This document shows, in pieces, positions 1 to 6,823 of a stretch of DNA of 12,569 bases. Each line of letters begins with the position of its first letter. The stretch's first letter is position 1. This DNA is from VGEM01 sp033764265. Its GTDB lineage: Bacteria; Pseudomonadota; Alphaproteobacteria; Rhodospirillales; Rhodospirillaceae. Where the stretch lies: positions 1 to 12,569 of the forward strand of contig JANRJB010000065.1 in assembly GCA_033764265.1 (NCBI GenBank). Direction: 5' to 3'. Both the position numbers and the translations under genes were made by a program. The notes under the pieces are model-generated. The model saw nothing but the letters and a program-made list of their open reading frames with translations. It was not told the DNA's origin and ran no database searches.

Positions 1-290
1 GGCGGGGCGATGAAGAACGTGGGGTACAGCACCTGCACGTCGAATCCGGTTTCGGCCATCATCGCCTTGCGTGCCGACAGGTCGCGCAGCGTGCGCACAT
101 CGAGCGGAATGCTCTCGTCGCCGATCTCGCGGTCGATGTAATGCCCGTCGATCAGCCAGAAGGCGGTGCCGCTGCCTTCGTCGGCGGTCACCGCGCGCGG
201 GCGGTACTTGCGGTCGTTGCCCTCGAGAAATTCCCAGGTGTCGTCGCATTCGATGACATGGGTGTCGGCGTCGATGACGGGCAGGGGCAT
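1..290 (-). CDS. Amidohydrolase-2 family metal-dependent hydrolase/decarboxylase, partial (C-terminus beyond the window)
   Basis: Reading the minus strand from the ATG at 290 gives 96 codons without a stop before the left edge. The N-terminus carries VIDADTHVIE: the D-x-H pair (D9, H11) with E14 is the beta-1 metal-binding signature of the amidohydrolase-2 (ACMSD-like) family, whose members hydrolyse or decarboxylate small carboxylic or aromatic substrates in the cytoplasm. It is a clear paralogue of the complete enzyme at 7700-8722, sharing the pattern DAD-HVIE, TW-FLE, KYRP, a WL-DG stretch and VLYPT-F. The start is supported by AGGAAG (297-302 on the plus strand, read in reverse) 6 nt upstream. 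It is transcribed divergently from the TonB receptor gene across a 298-bp control region. The family is secure; the substrate is unknown, and the second half with the remaining metal ligands cannot be seen. Confidence 0.88.
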   Translation of the reverse strand, partial: MPLPVIDADTHVIECDDTWEFLEGNDRKYRPRAVTADEGSGTAFWLIDGHYIDREIGDESIPLDVRTLRDLSARKAMMAETGFDVQVLYPTFFIAP

Positions 291-379
291 GGCGGTCTTC
301 CTCGCGGCAGGAACCAAGGCGACGGACTTTGACGCACGCCGGCGCGCGGTTCAATCAAATCCCATCAATTGCGACTTAA

Positions 380-394
380 ACTCTCATTAGTTGA
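380..394 (-). promoter_or_regulatory. Candidate operator, copy 1 (inverted orientation)
   Basis: On the minus strand this reads TCAACTAATGAGAGT. It matches copy 2 (442-456) at 14 of 15 positions and copy 3 (8793-8807) at 13 of 15. It faces copy 2 as an inverted repeat, with an exact 11-bp core (384-394 against 442-452), and lies about 90 bp upstream of the amidohydrolase start. The sequence similarity is seen directly; its role as a protein binding site, for example for the IclR protein encoded at 5284-6093, is inference. Confidence 0.55.
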
Positions 395-441
395 TACTCT
401 TTTCTCCACGATCCGGGGGCATCGGTGGCCCGCCCATACTC

Positions 442-456
442 TCAACTAATGACAGT
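442..456 (+). promoter_or_regulatory. Candidate operator, copy 2
   Basis: Reads TCAACTAATGACAGT. It matches copy 3 in the second divergent region (8793-8807) at 14 of 15 positions and the inverted copy 1 at 14 of 15. It lies 132 bp upstream of the receptor start and just upstream of the possible -35 hexamer at 471-476, a position suited to repression or activation of the receptor operon. Binding is inferred. Confidence 0.55.
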
Positions 457-510
457 CCGACAACGGTTCGTTGACAGCCATGGCCGCGCGGCACTACGGA
501 AAGATGACAG
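450..510 (+). repeat. Three direct TGACAG hexamers spaced 22 and 33 bp
   Basis: TGACAG occurs at 450-455, 472-477 and 505-510. The start-to-start distances are 22 and 33 bp, close to whole helical turns, so the hexamers would lie on one face of the helix. The first is the 3' part of operator copy 2, and the second overlaps the TTGACA at 471-476. They may be half-sites for a multimeric regulator, but small numbers make chance possible. Confidence 0.35.
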
Positions 511-588
511 TTATGCACGAACCGCGCGCGTTCATGCGCTGCGTGCATCGGATCCGGCCAAGGCGGCCGGTGTGTGGGGGAAGCAATC

Positions 589-2964
589 ATGTCGGCCAAT
601 CGGAAACTCGCAACCACCGTCAGCGCGCTGGCGCTGTTCGCTCTCGACGGCCCGACGATGGCGCAGTCCGCGCCCGTCGACGAAATCGTCGTCACCGCCC
701 GTAAGCGCGAGGAAAGTCTGCTCGAGGTTCCGGTGTCGGTCTCGGCGCTCAGCCAGGGCCAGCTCGACAACGCCGATATCGACAACCCGATCGACCTGTC
801 CGATTTCGTGCCCGGCCTGGATTTCGACGCGGCGAACGCCGGCACCGACGGTCGCGGCAGCAACCCCAACATCACCTTTCGCGGCATCCGCCAGCAGTTG
901 GGCACGCCATCGACCCAGGTCGGCGCGATCTTCTGGGACGGCTCGTACATGGGCGGCGGCGGTGCGATCGTGCCGCTCGACGACCTGCAGCGCGTCGAAG
1001 TGATCAAGGGTCCGCAAACCGCGTACTTCGGCCGCAACACGTTCTCGGGCGCGATCAACTACATCCCGCGCACCGCCGGCGAGGAATTCGCCGGCGACGC
1101 CGAGCTGTCCTACTCGCCATCGGATTTCGACAGCTACAAGGTCTCGGTCGCGGCCGGTGCGCCGTTCAGCGAACGGGCCGGGGCGCGCGCCAGCGTCACC
1201 TATAAGAAGGAAGGCGGCGATTTCGCATTCGGCGACGGCGAACCGCTGAACGAGAACAAGTCCCTGGCCTTCAGCGGCGTCCTCAATGTCGAGCCGATCG
1301 AAAGCCTGCGCCTGCGCTTCTCGGGCTACTTCGTCGACACCAAGGACACGTACGTCAACGTCTCGATCGCCGCGACCGTGCCGGCCGGCCAGTGCAACCG
1401 CACCTTCACCGGCCAGTACATCAATGTCGCCACCGGCGTGCGCACGCCATTCACGCGCGACTTTTCCCGCCTGACCTTCGCGGAGTTCTGCGGCCGCTTC
1501 CCGCGTGGCGATAACATCGTTACGCCGCGCGCGCGCGTCCCGACCGCGGCCAACTCCATCGGCGGCGACGTGTCGGCGGCGTTCAACGAAAACGTCCGCA
1601 TGGCCAAGTACGGCGGCCTGCCCGACCTGCGCGACGGCTTCGGCGGTGCCAACCAGGCCAAGCGGTTCCAGATCAACGGCGATTACGACATCCCGGGCGA
1701 CCACGTGCTCAGCGTGATCGCCTCGCGCGCGGTGACCGGGTCGAGCCTGGCGTTCGACCAGAATTTCGGCCTGGCGACTTCGCCGCTCCTGCTGCCGCGC
1801 GGCTTCCAGACCTGGATCCGCGAGGCCTACTACGAGGCCCGCGTCACCTCGCCGCAGGACCAGGACCTGCGCTACATGCTGGGCCTGACCGACTACAGCC
1901 AGAAGTATCGCAACGCCACCACCGGCAACCTGCCCAACATCAACTTCGAGAACAACGCCTCGTTCTCGATCTTCGCCGCTGCCGACTACGATTTCACCGA
2001 CCAGCTGACCTTGTCTTTGGAGGCGCGCTGGACCGACGACAAGGCGTTCGTGATTCTGAACGGCAACCCGAACCTGCCGCTGCCCAACACCACGGTCACG
2101 GCGAATTCGGCCAATTCGTTCAACAAGTTCATCCCGCGCGTGATCCTGACCTACAAGCCCACGGACGCCACCACGATCTACGGCAGCTTCTCTGAAAGCG
2201 CGCTGATCGGTCTGCAGACCAACGCGCGGGTGGTGTCGGGCCTGGACCCGGTGCTGATCCCCAACCCGAACATCTTCGGCGATTTCACGCCCCCGCAGAA
2301 AAACACGGCCTACGAGTTGGGCTGGAAGCAGCAGTGGGAAAGCGCGTCGCTGACCGTCGCAGCGTTCCACATGAAGTGGATCAACCAGATCTTCCAGACC
2401 ACGGTGCTCGCCGGCGTGCAGACCACCCAGCTCGCGCTGCCGGGCAGTTCCAAGTACAAGGGCATCGAGGCCGAGGCCAACGCCAACGTGACCGAGTGGC
2501 TCGACCTTCAGGCCGGCGTCACTTACGTCGACGGCAAGCTGACCAGCTATGCCGCACGCTCGACGTTCGAGTCCGTCGTGCTGGGCTCGGGTAGCCTGGC
2601 TGTCGTCTCCGACGGTTACCGGCCGCGCGGCGCGGTCGAGTGGACCGGCAACCTGTCTGCGACCGTGCACGGCGACCTGATGGACCGCGCCTGGTACATC
2701 CGCGGCGATGCGCTCTACGAAGGCGGCCGCTATGCCGACAACGAGGAGTTCAACCTCGACCCCGGCGCGACCCGCTACAACCTGCGCGGCGGCATCGACC
2801 TGGTCGACGGCGTGCGCGGTGAACTGTACGCCAATAATATCACCAACCTGAAGCGCCTGCCGGCGATCGCGTTCACGACCACCGGTGTCGGGGCCAACCG
2901 CAAGATCTTCACGGGCCCGCCGACGTTGCGCGAAGTCGGCGTGCGGTTCCTGGCCGATTTCTGA
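589..2964 (+). CDS. TonB-dependent outer-membrane receptor
   Basis: A 791-residue outer-membrane active transporter that imports a specific ligand using energy from TonB-ExbBD. An N-terminal export signal (residues 1 to about 26, ending near PTMAQS) is followed by a TonB box, DEIVVTARKRE (31-41). The plug domain spans about 43-165 and includes NITFRGI and LDDLQRVEVIKGPQTAYFGRN. The rest is a beta-barrel of alternating aromatic strands ending in VGVRFLADF, with the terminal Phe typical of outer-membrane proteins. C269 and C301 lie in one predicted loop and could form a disulfide. Length is usual for the family. The ATG at 589 is preferred over an in-frame GTG at 574 because GGGGGAAG sits just upstream and the signal peptide begins there. 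It is the first gene of a plus-strand operon. Its ligand is not apparent, but the transporter and catabolic genes around it suggest an organic growth substrate rather than iron. Confidence 0.95.
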   Translation: MSANRKLATTVSALALFALDGPTMAQSAPVDEIVVTARKREESLLEVPVSVSALSQGQLDNADIDNPIDLSDFVPGLDFDAANAGTDGRGSNPNITFRGIRQQLGTPSTQVGAIFWDGSYMGGGGAIVPLDDLQRVEVIKGPQTAYFGRNTFSGAINYIPRTAGEEFAGDAELSYSPSDFDSYKVSVAAGAPFSERAGARASVTYKKEGGDFAFGDGEPLNENKSLAFSGVLNVEPIESLRLRFSGYFVDTKDTYVNVSIAATVPAGQCNRTFTGQYINVATGVRTPFTRDFSRLTFAEFCGRFPRGDNIVTPRARVPTAANSIGGDVSAAFNENVRMAKYGGLPDLRDGFGGANQAKRFQINGDYDIPGDHVLSVIASRAVTGSSLAFDQNFGLATSPLLLPRGFQTWIREAYYEARVTSPQDQDLRYMLGLTDYSQKYRNATTGNLPNINFENNASFSIFAAADYDFTDQLTLSLEARWTDDKAFVILNGNPNLPLPNTTVTANSANSFNKFIPRVILTYKPTDATTIYGSFSESALIGLQTNARVVSGLDPVLIPNPNIFGDFTPPQKNTAYELGWKQQWESASLTVAAFHMKWINQIFQTTVLAGVQTTQLALPGSSKYKGIEAEANANVTEWLDLQAGVTYVDGKLTSYAARSTFESVVLGSGSLAVVSDGYRPRGAVEWTGNLSATVHGDLMDRAWYIRGDALYEGGRYADNEEFNLDPGATRYNLRGGIDLVDGVRGELYANNITNLKRLPAIAFTTTGVGANRKIFTGPPTLREVGVRFLADF

Positions 2965-2995
2965 CGCATCGCGGTATCGCCTGCGGGTGATCTGC

Positions 2996-3024
2996 GCCAA
3001 GATGGCTCAACTATTCATCTTGGC
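2996..3024. repeat. 9-bp inverted repeat between receptor and SUMF1-domain genes
   Basis: GCCAAGATG (2996-3004) and CATCTTGGC (3016-3024) are exact reverse complements around an 11-nt spacer. In the mRNA this would form a hairpin in the 76-nt gap after the receptor stop, ending just before the AAGGA that serves the next gene. It has no U tract, so it is more likely an mRNA-processing or stability element, or a weak attenuator lowering expression after the receptor, than a full terminator. The spacer contains CTCAACTA (3006-3013), which also begins at 441 over operator copy 2. Confidence 0.5.
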
Positions 3025-3040
3025 AAGGATCATCCGCGCG

Positions 3041-4027
3041 ATGCGCCTGCTTCTCGGTTTCGCCGCTGCACTTGGCGCGCTGGCATCGGCCGCTCACGCG
3101 GTCGATGTCGTGCGCGACTGCGCCGAATGCCCCGAGATGGTGATCGTGCCCGCCGGGTCGTTCCTGATCGGCTCGACCGAGGTGGAAACCCGGCGCGAGA
3201 ACATGCATCTCGACGGCGAGACGGCCGCCGGGCCGGCCGACGGCGGGCAGGGGCGAATCACCGTCACGCGGAGCGAAGTCGCCGCGCGGGAGAGGCCGCA
3301 GACGCGCATCGCCATCGCCCGCCCGTTTGCGGTCGGTCGTTACGAAGTCACGGTCGCGCAGTATGCCGCCTTCAGTGCGGCCAGCGGGCACACGTCGATC
3401 GGCGAGTGCCGCGTCTACGACGCCAGCGGGACGGAGTTCGAAACCAAAATCGGCACGACCTGGCGTAGCCCAGGCTTCGATCAGACCGACGATTCGCCCG
3501 TCGTGTGCGTCAGCTGGCGGGATGCCACGGCCTATGCCGCCTGGCTGACCGCGCGCACCGGCCACGTTTATCGTCTGCCGAGCGAAGCGGAGTGGGAGTA
3601 CGCCGCCCGCGCCGGAACGACCACGGCCCGCTATTGGGGCGACGGCGTCGACGAGGCCTGCCGCTTCGCCAACGTCGGCGATCTCGACTTGGCCGATGCA
3701 ACCGGCTGGCGGAACCGCGAGTTCACCTGCCGCGACGGTTACGTCTACACCGCGCCGGTCGGCCGGTTCGCCCCCAACGCCTGGGGCCTATACGATGTGC
3801 TCGGCAATGCCTGGGAGTGGATCGACGATTGCTGGCACGAGACCCATGCCGGCCGGCCCACCGACGCGTCGATCTGGCGCGGCGGGACGTGCGACCGGTT
3901 GCGCATGAACAAAGGCGCGTCGTGGAGTCATTATCCCTGGGGCATGCGCTCGGCGGTGCGCAACCGCGCCGGCATCGACGCCGGCTACAACACCACCGGC
4001 ATCCGGCTGGTGCGTGAGGTCGAGTGA
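3041..4027 (+). CDS. Secreted SUMF1/formylglycine-generating-enzyme-domain protein lacking the catalytic cysteines
   Basis: A 328-residue protein with a Sec-type signal peptide (1 to about 20, LGALASAAHA), hence probably periplasmic. Domain hallmarks are PEMVIVPAGSFLIGS (31-45), FAVGRYEVTVAQYAAF, PVVCVSWRDATAYAAW, the RLPSEAEWEYAARAG block (178-192) and the GLYDVLGNAWEW block (249-260). True formylglycine-generating enzymes end with a GGSW-L-C...YC...RYR segment whose cysteines bind copper and oxidise the sulfatase. Here the matching stretch is KGASWSHYPWGMRSAVRNR (291-309), with no cysteine, and no sulfatase gene is nearby. It is therefore probably not a sulfatase activator; related non-sulfatase members act in thiol-oxidising or chromophore chemistry, or as binding proteins. 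The start at 3041 is chosen because the signal peptide begins there and AAGGA lies 11 nt upstream; an in-frame ATG at 3002 lacks a ribosome site. It ends 4 bp before the MFS gene. Confidence 0.85.
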   Translation: MRLLLGFAAALGALASAAHAVDVVRDCAECPEMVIVPAGSFLIGSTEVETRRENMHLDGETAAGPADGGQGRITVTRSEVAARERPQTRIAIARPFAVGRYEVTVAQYAAFSAASGHTSIGECRVYDASGTEFETKIGTTWRSPGFDQTDDSPVVCVSWRDATAYAAWLTARTGHVYRLPSEAEWEYAARAGTTTARYWGDGVDEACRFANVGDLDLADATGWRNREFTCRDGYVYTAPVGRFAPNAWGLYDVLGNAWEWIDDCWHETHAGRPTDASIWRGGTCDRLRMNKGASWSHYPWGMRSAVRNRAGIDAGYNTTGIRLVREVE

Positions 4028-4031
4028 ATTC

Positions 4032-5312
4032 ATGTTTTACGGTTACAAGCTCGCCGGCGCGCTTTGGGTGTTCTACGGTCTCACGCTCGGGATGAAGGCG
4101 GGCGCGTGGGGTTATTTCGCCCCCGAAATCCGCAAGGACCTGGGCCTGTCGGCGACCGAGATCGGTCTGGTGGCGGGCGTGGTGCTGGCCGGCACGGCGG
4201 TGTTCGTACCGCTGGCGGGCCAGTTCATCTCGCGCTACGGCTGCCGCCGCAGCATGATCGTGGGCCAGGTGCTGGGCGCGGCGGGCATCGCCGTCACCGC
4301 CTTCAGCACGCCGCTGTGGCAGTTCGTCGTCGGCGCGATCCTGCTGGCCGCCAGCACCAGTTTCGGCGGCGTGGTGCCGATCCAAACGTTGATCACCTTC
4401 TGGTTCGAGCGATACCGCTCGCGGGTCATGGCCGTCGTTTTCACCGCGACGCCGATCTGGGGCGCGTTGTCGTATCCTTCCTACGACGCGTTGATGAACG
4501 TGCTCGATTGGCGGGGGGCGATGCTGTGCATCGTGGCGATTTTCCCGCTGGGCTATCTCCTGATCGCGCTGTTCATCAAGGACCGCCCCGAAGATGTCGG
4601 CGCGCGCATCGACGGCGCGGCGGCTGCGGCCGGCTCCGGCACCGCGCCGGGGGCGAGCCCGGTCGCGTCGGTCGAGGCGCGATGGACGGGAAAGTCCGCG
4701 CTCTTGTCTCCCGCTTTCGCGATGATCACCGCCAACGTGGTGGTGTGCACGCTCCCCTATCTTTACTTCGTCACGTTCGGGCGTTCGTTGGTCGAGGCCA
4801 AGGGTGTGGCGACCGAGGTGGCCGTGGCGGCGCTGGCGGGGCTGACGCTCGCCACGCTGATCGGCCGGTTGTGCGTGTCGCTGGCCGATTTCGTTAACCC
4901 CGGCGTGTTGACGCTGGTCGCCATGGTGAGCAACGTGGCCGGTATGGTGGCGATTACTGTGTCCGACGCGCCGTGGGTGATCTATGGCAGCGTATTCCTG
5001 ATGGGCTGGAGCTTCGGGTTCTCGTTTCTGCTTGCGCCCATCCTGCTGGCCGACGCCTTTGGCCGGCATGTCTTCGCCACGGTGGAGAGCGTGCGCATGG
5101 GGCTAGTGGTCGGCGTCAATGCCGCGGCCACGCCCGCGTTCGGCTACGTGATCGATGCCTCAGGCTCGTACCTACTGCCGCTGGAGGCGATCATGGCCGT
5201 GCACGCCGTGGCGATTTTCGCGCTCGCCGCTTATCTGATTCGTGCCGGAATTCTTTCGGCGCGCCGCGCCGCAGGAGGATCGAATGGCCAAGGTCCCCAT
5301 GGCCAAGCCTGA
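4032..5312 (+). CDS. MFS transporter, probable inner-membrane uptake of an organic anion
   Basis: 426 residues with 12 predicted membrane segments in two halves, separated by a hydrophilic Ala/Gly-rich loop at about 185-225. Family marks are the early GYKLAGALWVFYGLTLG segment, a motif-A-like loop after TM2 (GQFISRYGCRRSM, 63-75), and DRPEDVG (184-190) after TM6, common in MFS proteins of the monocarboxylate/oxalate-type groups. It probably moves the compound entering through the TonB receptor, or a product of it, across the cytoplasmic membrane. The ATG at 4032 is preferred; it lies 4 bp after the SUMF1-domain stop, with GAGG at 4016-4019 inside the previous gene, implying translational coupling. 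A GTG at 4014 is a less likely start. Its 3' end overlaps the IclR gene by 29 nt. The substrate cannot be assigned. Confidence 0.92.
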   Translation: MFYGYKLAGALWVFYGLTLGMKAGAWGYFAPEIRKDLGLSATEIGLVAGVVLAGTAVFVPLAGQFISRYGCRRSMIVGQVLGAAGIAVTAFSTPLWQFVVGAILLAASTSFGGVVPIQTLITFWFERYRSRVMAVVFTATPIWGALSYPSYDALMNVLDWRGAMLCIVAIFPLGYLLIALFIKDRPEDVGARIDGAAAAAGSGTAPGASPVASVEARWTGKSALLSPAFAMITANVVVCTLPYLYFVTFGRSLVEAKGVATEVAVAALAGLTLATLIGRLCVSLADFVNPGVLTLVAMVSNVAGMVAITVSDAPWVIYGSVFLMGWSFGFSFLLAPILLADAFGRHVFATVESVRMGLVVGVNAAATPAFGYVIDASGSYLLPLEAIMAVHAVAIFALAAYLIRAGILSARRAAGGSNGQGPHGQA

Positions 5313-6093
5313 CGCCGCCGCCACACGCGCGCCGGCGCGCGCACCCGACGGGCCTTCGCAGACCTTGGCCAAGGGCCTCAAGGTGCTCGATTACTTGGCC
5401 AACGCCGAAACCGGCAAGCGCGCCACCGAAGTTGCCCGTGCTTTCGGCTACAACCTCAACACCGCCGGCCGGCTGCTCGCGACGCTTGAGGCCGCGGGCT
5501 TCGCCAGCCGCGACCCCAACGGTGTGTACACCATCGGCGCCAAGGTGATCGCCGCGGCGGTCAGCAAGCTCAACGTCGCCAATCTGACCAACGTCGCCCG
5601 GCCCTACCTGATGGCGCTGCGCGACGCCACCGCTGAAACCGCGTTCCTGGTGGCGCGCGTCGGCACCTCGCTGGTCATCATCGATGTGGTCGAAAGCAAG
5701 CATGACCTGCGCGTGGTGTTGAAGCCGGGCGCCGTCACCTCTCTGTTTCCGGCCACCACCGCGTTCACCACCACGCTTGATCTGCCGCCGGCCGAAGTTG
5801 CCGCGTTGTCGCGCAAGTCGGGCAACCCCAAGCGCATGGTCACGGAGTCCGACGTCATCACGGCGCGGGCCGAACTGGCCAAGCACGGCTACCTGGTGCG
5901 ATACGCGGCGATACGCTCGGAAGGCACCTGCACCGCCGCCGCGCCGATCAAAAGCCGCGGCGTCACTGTCGCCTCGATCGGCGTCGGAGGGCCGTCGCAG
6001 CGCTGGGACGAGGCGCGCGCAAAACCATTCGGCAAACTGTTCCGGCAGGTGGCGGCGGAGCTATCGGCGCTGCTGAGCGGCGCCGGACAATGA
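5284..6093 (+). CDS. IclR-family transcriptional regulator
   Basis: 269 residues. An N-terminal winged helix-turn-helix (about 26-85: SQTLAKGLKVLDYLAN, then TEVARAFGYNLNTAGRLLATLE and FASRDPNGVYTIG) is followed by the IclR effector-binding domain (about 100-265). IclR proteins bind short palindromic operators and respond to small organic acids or aromatic compounds, acting as repressor or activator of catabolic genes. The start is fixed by a strong AGGAGG (5273-5278) 5 nt before the ATG. That site and the start lie inside the end of the MFS gene, so the two are coupled. Being the fourth gene of the receptor operon suggests it regulates that operon, and the repeated 15-bp elements at 380-394, 442-456 and 8793-8807 are candidate targets. 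Family is certain; effector and targets are inferred. Confidence 0.94.
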   Translation: MAKVPMAKPDAAATRAPARAPDGPSQTLAKGLKVLDYLANAETGKRATEVARAFGYNLNTAGRLLATLEAAGFASRDPNGVYTIGAKVIAAAVSKLNVANLTNVARPYLMALRDATAETAFLVARVGTSLVIIDVVESKHDLRVVLKPGAVTSLFPATTAFTTTLDLPPAEVAALSRKSGNPKRMVTESDVITARAELAKHGYLVRYAAIRSEGTCTAAAPIKSRGVTVASIGVGGPSQRWDEARAKPFGKLFRQVAAELSALLSGAGQ

Positions 6094-6127
6094 CCTGACC
6101 GGTTCAGCATCCAGACGAGGAACGGCG

Positions 6128-6814
6128 ATGGCGAGATTTTATCGCGGCACCATCAATTACATCAGCGAAGCCGGCGGCGAGTTCGGGCGAGAGTACTTCT
6201 CGGTGTCTGTTGAACGTGACGGCACACGCACGCTGCGCTGCGTGTGCGAGATGGACAACGTGGCGCTGGTGCGCGACGTGACGTACACGGTCGATGCGAA
6301 CTTCCTGCCGATCGACTGTTACGTACGCGTCTCCAACGATCACAAGTTCGTCGGCAGCGGCTGGTTCCGGTTCACCGACACAGGCGTCGACGGCGAGGTG
6401 GAGACCGTGGCGGAGGGCCGCGTAACGCAGCACCTGCCGACGCCTGGCCGCGCCAGGCTGTTCGGCACGCACCCGATCTGCATCGACATCTGGAAATGCG
6501 CCCATGTGCAAGCCGCGCGCCCCGGTGAAGTGCAGCTGCTCGACAACTGCGTCAACAGCTCCAGCGTGCCCAATGGCGCGTCGGGCCCGCTGCTGGCGCG
6601 CAAGAGCTACGACATGGTCTATCAGGGCCGCGAGCAGGTGACGGTGAAGTCGGGCACCTTCGATTGCCAGTATTTTCACTGGCGCACCGGTACCGGGCGG
6701 ACGTTGCAGCTTTACACCGCGACTGCCGATTACCTTCCGGTCAAGACCGTGGTGCCCGAAGGCAAGCGGTACTACGAACTCGTGGAGTTCGAGGAATTGA
6801 ATCGGGCGGTTTAA
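6128..6814 (+). CDS. Unrecognised 228-residue protein, beta-rich, cysteine-containing
   Basis: I do not recognise this protein. It starts at an ATG preceded by GAGGAA (6117-6122), 34 nt after the IclR stop, so it is probably the last gene of the receptor operon. No signal peptide or membrane segment is visible, so it is likely cytoplasmic. The sequence alternates short charged turns with probable beta-strands. It has seven cysteines (C38, C40, C64, C118, C124, C141, C180). Two stretches look alike, around ANFLPIDCYVRV (57-68) and ADYLPVKTVV (200-209), suggesting two related half-domains. The pattern of a GTFDCQYFHW strand, then LQLYTA and YLPVK, recalls lipocalin-like DUF3108-type beta-barrels, but this is only a structural guess. 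Its position suggests a role tied to the imported compound, such as binding or an atypical enzymatic step. Confidence 0.8.
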   Translation: MARFYRGTINYISEAGGEFGREYFSVSVERDGTRTLRCVCEMDNVALVRDVTYTVDANFLPIDCYVRVSNDHKFVGSGWFRFTDTGVDGEVETVAEGRVTQHLPTPGRARLFGTHPICIDIWKCAHVQAARPGEVQLLDNCVNSSSVPNGASGPLLARKSYDMVYQGREQVTVKSGTFDCQYFHWRTGTGRTLQLYTATADYLPVKTVVPEGKRYYELVEFEELNRAV

Positions 6815-6823
6815 CGTCTGCGT

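Larger units (their letters stand above)
291..588. promoter_or_regulatory. Divergent control region between amidohydrolase and TonB receptor operon
   Basis: No convincing gene lies in these 298 bp; the short frames crossing it have no ribosome binding site or family resemblance. The part from about 350 to 410 is clearly more AT-rich than the flanking genes, as expected for promoters. It holds the inverted pair of a 15-bp element (380-394, 442-456) and three TGACAG hexamers. A TTGACA matching the sigma-70 -35 consensus is at 471-476, reading toward the receptor; the sequence 17-18 bp further on (CTACGGA, 494-500) is only a weak -10, so the exact promoter is uncertain. Both flanking genes start from this region and could be controlled together. 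Confidence 0.6.

Noticed and set aside
380..456. Inverted 15-mers as ends of a mobile element (terminal inverted repeats)
   Set aside because: The pair is only 77 bp end to end with no gene or target-site duplication, and a third copy occurs singly in another promoter, so an operator is the better explanation.
532..3000. An 822-codon open frame on the minus strand opposite the TonB receptor
   Set aside because: The plus strand encodes an unmistakable receptor with signal, TonB box, plug and C-terminal Phe. The antisense frame is low-complexity (Arg/Val/Gly/Asp-rich), as GC-rich codon bias produces, with no recognisable domain.
3041..4027. Calling the SUMF1-domain protein a sulfatase-activating formylglycine-generating enzyme
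   Set aside because: The catalytic cysteine positions near the C-terminus are not cysteine, and no sulfatase gene is in the window.
3723..5069. A 448-codon minus-strand open frame spanning the SUMF1-domain and MFS genes
   Set aside because: It is rich in Arg/His/Gln/Gly repeats without a domain and crosses the junction of two well-supported plus-strand genes, so it is a shadow of codon bias.
6095..6107. CTGACCGGTTCAG, a near-palindrome between IclR and the 228-residue protein gene
   Set aside because: Its arms are only 4 bp and it is not found in the other control regions; too short to separate from chance.
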